A stretch of DNA of 64,000 nt from Bacillus methanolicus. Lineage in GTDB: Bacteria; Bacillota; Bacilli; Bacillales; Cytobacillaceae. Made by a program: the position numbers and the translations under genes. The stretch lies in contig NZ_PNFF01000002.1 of NCBI RefSeq assembly GCF_028888695.1, positions 481,001 through 545,000 on the forward strand. Reading direction: 5' to 3'. Below are positions 59,072 through 64,000 of this stretch, piece by piece; the stretch's first letter is position 1; every line of letters starts with the position of its first letter. The notes under the pieces are model-generated. The model had not been told where the DNA came from. It saw nothing but the letters and a program-made list of their open reading frames with translations, and did not search any database.

Positions 59072-59320
59072 ATGTATCTGCATGTCGGAGAAGATATTCT
59101 TGTTAGAACGAAGGATATTATTGCAATTCTTGACAAAGAAAGCGTAAAATCCTCGCCTTTTGTGCAAGAGTTTATAGGAGAGCAGATGGATCGAGTGATC
59201 GACCTTTCAAAAGGTTCTTTTAAATCAGTCGTGATCACTTGTGAGAATATTTATTATTCTCCCCTCGCCTCAGGAACGTTAAAGAAAAAATCCAGAGTGC
59301 TATCGATTCAAGAATATTAA
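59072..59320 (+). CDS. remB: Extracellular matrix regulator RemB
   Basis: This 82-residue protein of the RemB/YaaB (DUF370) family starts MYLHVGEDILVRTKDIIAIL with GAGGTGAG upstream. In B. subtilis it supports biofilm matrix gene expression. It lies between recF and gyrB as expected. Confidence 0.95.
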   Translation: MYLHVGEDILVRTKDIIAILDKESVKSSPFVQEFIGEQMDRVIDLSKGSFKSVVITCENIYYSPLASGTLKKKSRVLSIQEY

Positions 59321-59399
59321 TTTTTCTCTATATTCACCGCCTTGTCCAACGGCAAGATTTTATAGATGAAATCCAGAGAGTATGCTAATGAAAGTGTAG

Positions 59400-61337
<1,938 letters not shown>

Positions 61338-61417
61338 CATTTTCAGGATAGAGGAGTTGGCGTCTATCCTGATTTTCTTAATAATATAAGAAAGTATATA
61401 TTTCTGGACTTTGAAAA

Positions 61418-61471
61418 CTGTCCAGCTCCAGCGCTTGTCGGGTCTGAGCAAGGCGCTTGCGCTTTTCTTAT
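61418..61471 (+). repeat. Bacillus-type GCGC hairpin repeat, copy 2
   Basis: CTGTCCAGCTCCAGCGCTTG through GGCGCTTGCGCTTTTCTTA forms a strong hairpin (CAGCGC/GCGCTTG) in the gyrB-gyrA gap. The type is widespread in Bacillus genomes. The related copy is at 53945-54033. Confidence 0.75.
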
Positions 61472-61520
61472 AGATAGACCGTTCTGCTTGCTTTTTTAAG
61501 TAAAAGGAGGTTTCTCTCAT

Positions 61521-64000
61521 ATGGCTGAAACGCCTAATTCCCGTGTAAAAGAAATCAATATAAGCCAGGAAATGCGGTCATCATTCTTAGATTATGCGAT
61601 GAGCGTTATTGTTTCCCGCGCTCTTCCTGATGTTCGGGACGGTTTAAAACCCGTTCACCGCAGAATTTTATATGCGATGCATGATCTTGGAATGCATGCG
61701 GACAAACCGTACAAAAAATCAGCCCGTATCGTCGGGGAAGTAATCGGTAAATACCATCCGCATGGCGATTCTGCTGTTTATGACACGATGGTGCGGATGG
61801 CACAGGATTTTAACTACCGGTATATGCTTGTCGATGGTCATGGAAATTTTGGATCAGTGGACGGAGACGCTGCGGCAGCAATGCGTTATACAGAAGCGAG
61901 AATGTCCAAAATTTCGATGGAATTGCTTCGGGATATTAACAAAGATACGATTGACTATCAAGATAACTATGACGGAGCGGAAAAGGAACCGGTTGTACTG
62001 CCTTCCCGTTTCCCGAATCTTCTTGTGAACGGCTCTTCCGGAATTGCTGTCGGAATGGCAACAAACATTCCTCCTCACCAGCTTGGTGAAGTCATTGACG
62101 GGGTGTTAGCTTTAAGTAAAGATCCTGATATAACCATTCAGGAGCTTATGGAAGTCATTCCGGGACCGGATTTTCCGACTGCCGGCCTTATTTTAGGAAA
62201 AAGCGGAATCCGTAAAGCATATGAAACAGGAAGAGGTTCGATCACTCTTCGGGCAAAAGTCGAAATTGAACAGCAATCCAATGGCAAAGAAGTAATTATT
62301 GTTAAAGAACTTCCTTATCAGGTAAATAAAGCAAAACTGATTGAAAAGATTGCAGAACTTGTCCGCGATAAAAAAATCGACGGTATTACTGACTTGCGGG
62401 ATGAATCTGACCGAAACGGAATGCGTATTGTAATCGAAGTCAGAAAAGACGCAAATGCTAATGTATTGTTAAATAACTTGTACAAACAAACAGCATTGCA
62501 AACAAGCTTTGGCATTAACTTGCTGGCATTGGTTGACGGCCAGCCGAAAGTTTTGAATTTAAAACAATGCCTGCAGCATTATTTAGACCATCAGAAGGTT
62601 GTCATCCGCCGCAGAACAGAATTCGAACTTCGTAAAGCAGAAGCGCGCGCCCATATTTTAGAAGGATTGCGCATTGCCCTTGATCACCTTGACGAAGTGA
62701 TTAATCTGATTCGTAATTCACAAACAACTGATATCGCACGTGAAGGCTTGATGACACGATTTCATTTATCTGAAAAACAAGCACAGGCGATTTTGGATAT
62801 GCGCCTCCAGCGCTTAACCGGATTAGAACGCGAAAAAATTGAAGAAGAGTATCAAAGCCTTGTTAAACTTATTGCCGAATTAAAAGCGATCCTTGCAGAC
62901 GAGGAAAAGGTACTTGAAATTATTCGCGAAGAGCTAAGTGAAATTAAAGAACGCTTCAATGATGAGCGCCGCACGGAAATCGTTGCGGGCGGAATCGAAT
63001 TCATTGAGGATGAAGACTTAATCCCGCGTGAAAATGTTGTTATTACATTAACACATAATGGTTATATTAAACGTCTTCCGGTATCAACATATCGTGCTCA
63101 GAAGCGCGGCGGCCGGGGAATTCAAGGAATGGGAACGAATGAAGATGACTTTGTAGAGCATCTCATAACTACCTCTACACACGATACGATTCTTTTCTTT
63201 ACGAACAAAGGGAAAGTGTATCGTGCCAAAGGTTATGAAATTCCGGAGTTCAGCCGGACAGCAAAAGGAATCCCGATCGTCAACCTTCTGGAAGTCGATA
63301 AAGATGAATGGATAAACGCAATCATTCCGGTTGAAGAATTTGACGAAAACTGGTACTTATTCTTCACAACAAAAGAAGGAATATCCAAACGCTCTCCGCT
63401 TTCTTCATTTGCTCATATCAGAAATAATGGGTTAATTGCTTTAAACCTCCGTGAAGGAGATGAGTTAATCTCTGTAAGATTAACAGACGGCAGTAAACAT
63501 ATTATTATCGGAACGAAAAACGGCATGCTGATTCGCTTCCCTGAAACAGATGTCCGCTCAATGGGCCGGACTGCTACAGGCGTAAAAGGCATTAGCCTTG
63601 ATGAAGGTGACGAGGTCATCGGAATGGAAGTTCTGGAAGAGAATAACGATATCTTGATTGTAACGAAAAACGGCTACGGTAAACGTACACCTGCCTCTGA
63701 ATACCGTGTTCAAGGAAGAGGCGGCAAAGGAATTAAGACTTGTAACATAACTGAGAAAAATGGAAACCTTGTAGCCATGAAGGCAGTAACCGGTGAAGAA
63801 GATCTCATGTTGATCACTACCGGTGGTGTATTAATTCGCATAGATGTGGGCGGCATTTCTGTCATGGGCCGAAACACCCAAGGGGTTAAACTTATTCGTT
63901 TAGAAGCAGACGAAAACGAATATGTAGCAACCGTTGCCAAAGTGGAAAAGGAAGAAGAAAGCAGCGCAATGGAATCCGAGGATGAAGAAAGTACTTTTGT
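61521..64000 (+). CDS. gyrA: DNA gyrase subunit A, partial (runs off right edge)
   Basis: Open from ATG 61521 to the window end, 826 codons without a stop, so only the extreme C-terminus is missing. AAAAGGAGG lies ten bases upstream. The catalytic domain contains the quinolone-resistance region ([20 protein letters not shown]) with active-site Tyr in [10 protein letters not shown]; Ser is present in HGDS. The C-terminal beta-pinwheel has the GyrA box [10 protein letters not shown] and repeats such as [10 protein letters not shown]. It pairs with GyrB. Confidence 0.97.
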   Translation, partial: MAETPNSRVKEINISQEMRSSFLDYAMSVIVSRALPDVRDGLKPVHRRILYAMHDLGMHADKPYKKSARIVGEVIGKYHPHGDSAVYDTMVRMAQDFNYRYMLVDGHGNFGSVDGDAAAAMRYTEARMSKISMELLRDINKDTIDYQDNYDGAEKEPVVLPSRFPNLLVNGSSGIAVGMATNIPPHQLGEVIDGVLALSKDPDITIQELMEVIPGPDFPTAGLILGKSGIRKAYETGRGSITLRAKVEIEQQSNGKEVIIVKELPYQVNKAKLIEKIAELVRDKKIDGITDLRDESDRNGMRIVIEVRKDANANVLLNNLYKQTALQTSFGINLLALVDGQPKVLNLKQCLQHYLDHQKVVIRRRTEFELRKAEARAHILEGLRIALDHLDEVINLIRNSQTTDIAREGLMTRFHLSEKQAQAILDMRLQRLTGLEREKIEEEYQSLVKLIAELKAILADEEKVLEIIREELSEIKERFNDERRTEIVAGGIEFIEDEDLIPRENVVITLTHNGYIKRLPVSTYRAQKRGGRGIQGMGTNEDDFVEHLITTSTHDTILFFTNKGKVYRAKGYEIPEFSRTAKGIPIVNLLEVDKDEWINAIIPVEEFDENWYLFFTTKEGISKRSPLSSFAHIRNNGLIALNLREGDELISVRLTDGSKHIIIGTKNGMLIRFPETDVRSMGRTATGVKGISLDEGDEVIGMEVLEENNDILIVTKNGYGKRTPASEYRVQGRGGKGIKTCNITEKNGNLVAMKAVTGEEDLMLITTGGVLIRIDVGGISVMGRNTQGVKLIRLEADENEYVATVAKVEKEEESSAMESEDEESTF

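Overview
This is a chromosomal window from a low-GC Gram-positive, endospore-forming member of the Bacillaceae. It spans the replication origin. From about 18.3 kb to the right end the gene order is the classic Bacillus origin region: rlmH, htrC, walJ, yycI, yycH, walK, walR, a Lys-Glu-Asp-Phe tRNA cluster, purA, dnaC, rplI, gdpP, yybS, rpsR, ssb, rpsF, ychF, mscS, yyaC, spo0J, soj, noc, rsmG, mnmG, mnmE, jag, spoIIIJ, rnpA, rpmH, oriC, dnaA, dnaN, yaaA, recF, remB, gyrB, gyrA. I cannot name the species.

The left 18.3 kb is an accessory and defence region. It starts exactly at the 3' end of rlmH, which is the integration site of staphylococcal SCC elements. The last codons of rlmH (GEPYHK-stop) recur as short direct repeats at about 4.88 kb and 1.15 kb, so the region looks like at least two tandem rlmH-targeted elements with more beyond the left edge. 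The right unit (about 4.9-18.35 kb) carries a NERD-domain gene broken by one stop codon, a type I restriction-modification operon (XRE regulator, hsdM, hsdS, hsdR), and a CBASS pair (CD-NTase plus a Cap15-like two-TM beta-barrel effector) followed by a caspase-family protease gene. A 1413-bp IS3-family element with a 3-bp target duplication (ACC) splits the caspase gene. It leaves a protease domain that terminates on the first three bases of the IS, and an orphaned C-terminal half. The left unit (about 1.15-4.88 kb) has a Phd/RelE-type toxin-antitoxin pair, an IS66 element and a 270-bp non-autonomous element. At the far left edge is the 5' part of an N6-adenine DNA methyltransferase gene. No serine recombinase (ccr) is visible in the window.

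The core region from 18.3 to 54.2 kb is almost entirely on the minus strand and the dnaA-gyrA block is on the plus strand, so both run away from oriC. oriC is bipartite: DnaA boxes lie between rpmH and dnaA, and a DnaA-box/DnaA-trio unwinding module lies between dnaA and dnaN. Further DnaA-box groups sit upstream of mnmE and between rlmH and htrC. parS sites lie in spo0J and walK, with a one-mismatch copy upstream of ssb, for the Soj/Spo0J/Noc system encoded here. PurR boxes precede purA.

Intergenic space is rich in repeats: arrays of about 20-21-bp units with a different consensus at each locus, a 52-bp tandem repeat, a dispersed family of about 185 bp (three copies), palindromic elements of about 108 bp, and the Bacillus-type AGCTCCAGCGC hairpin. 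There is also a duplicated tRNA-Lys 5' segment and an N-terminally truncated LysM-G5-M23 peptidase gene.
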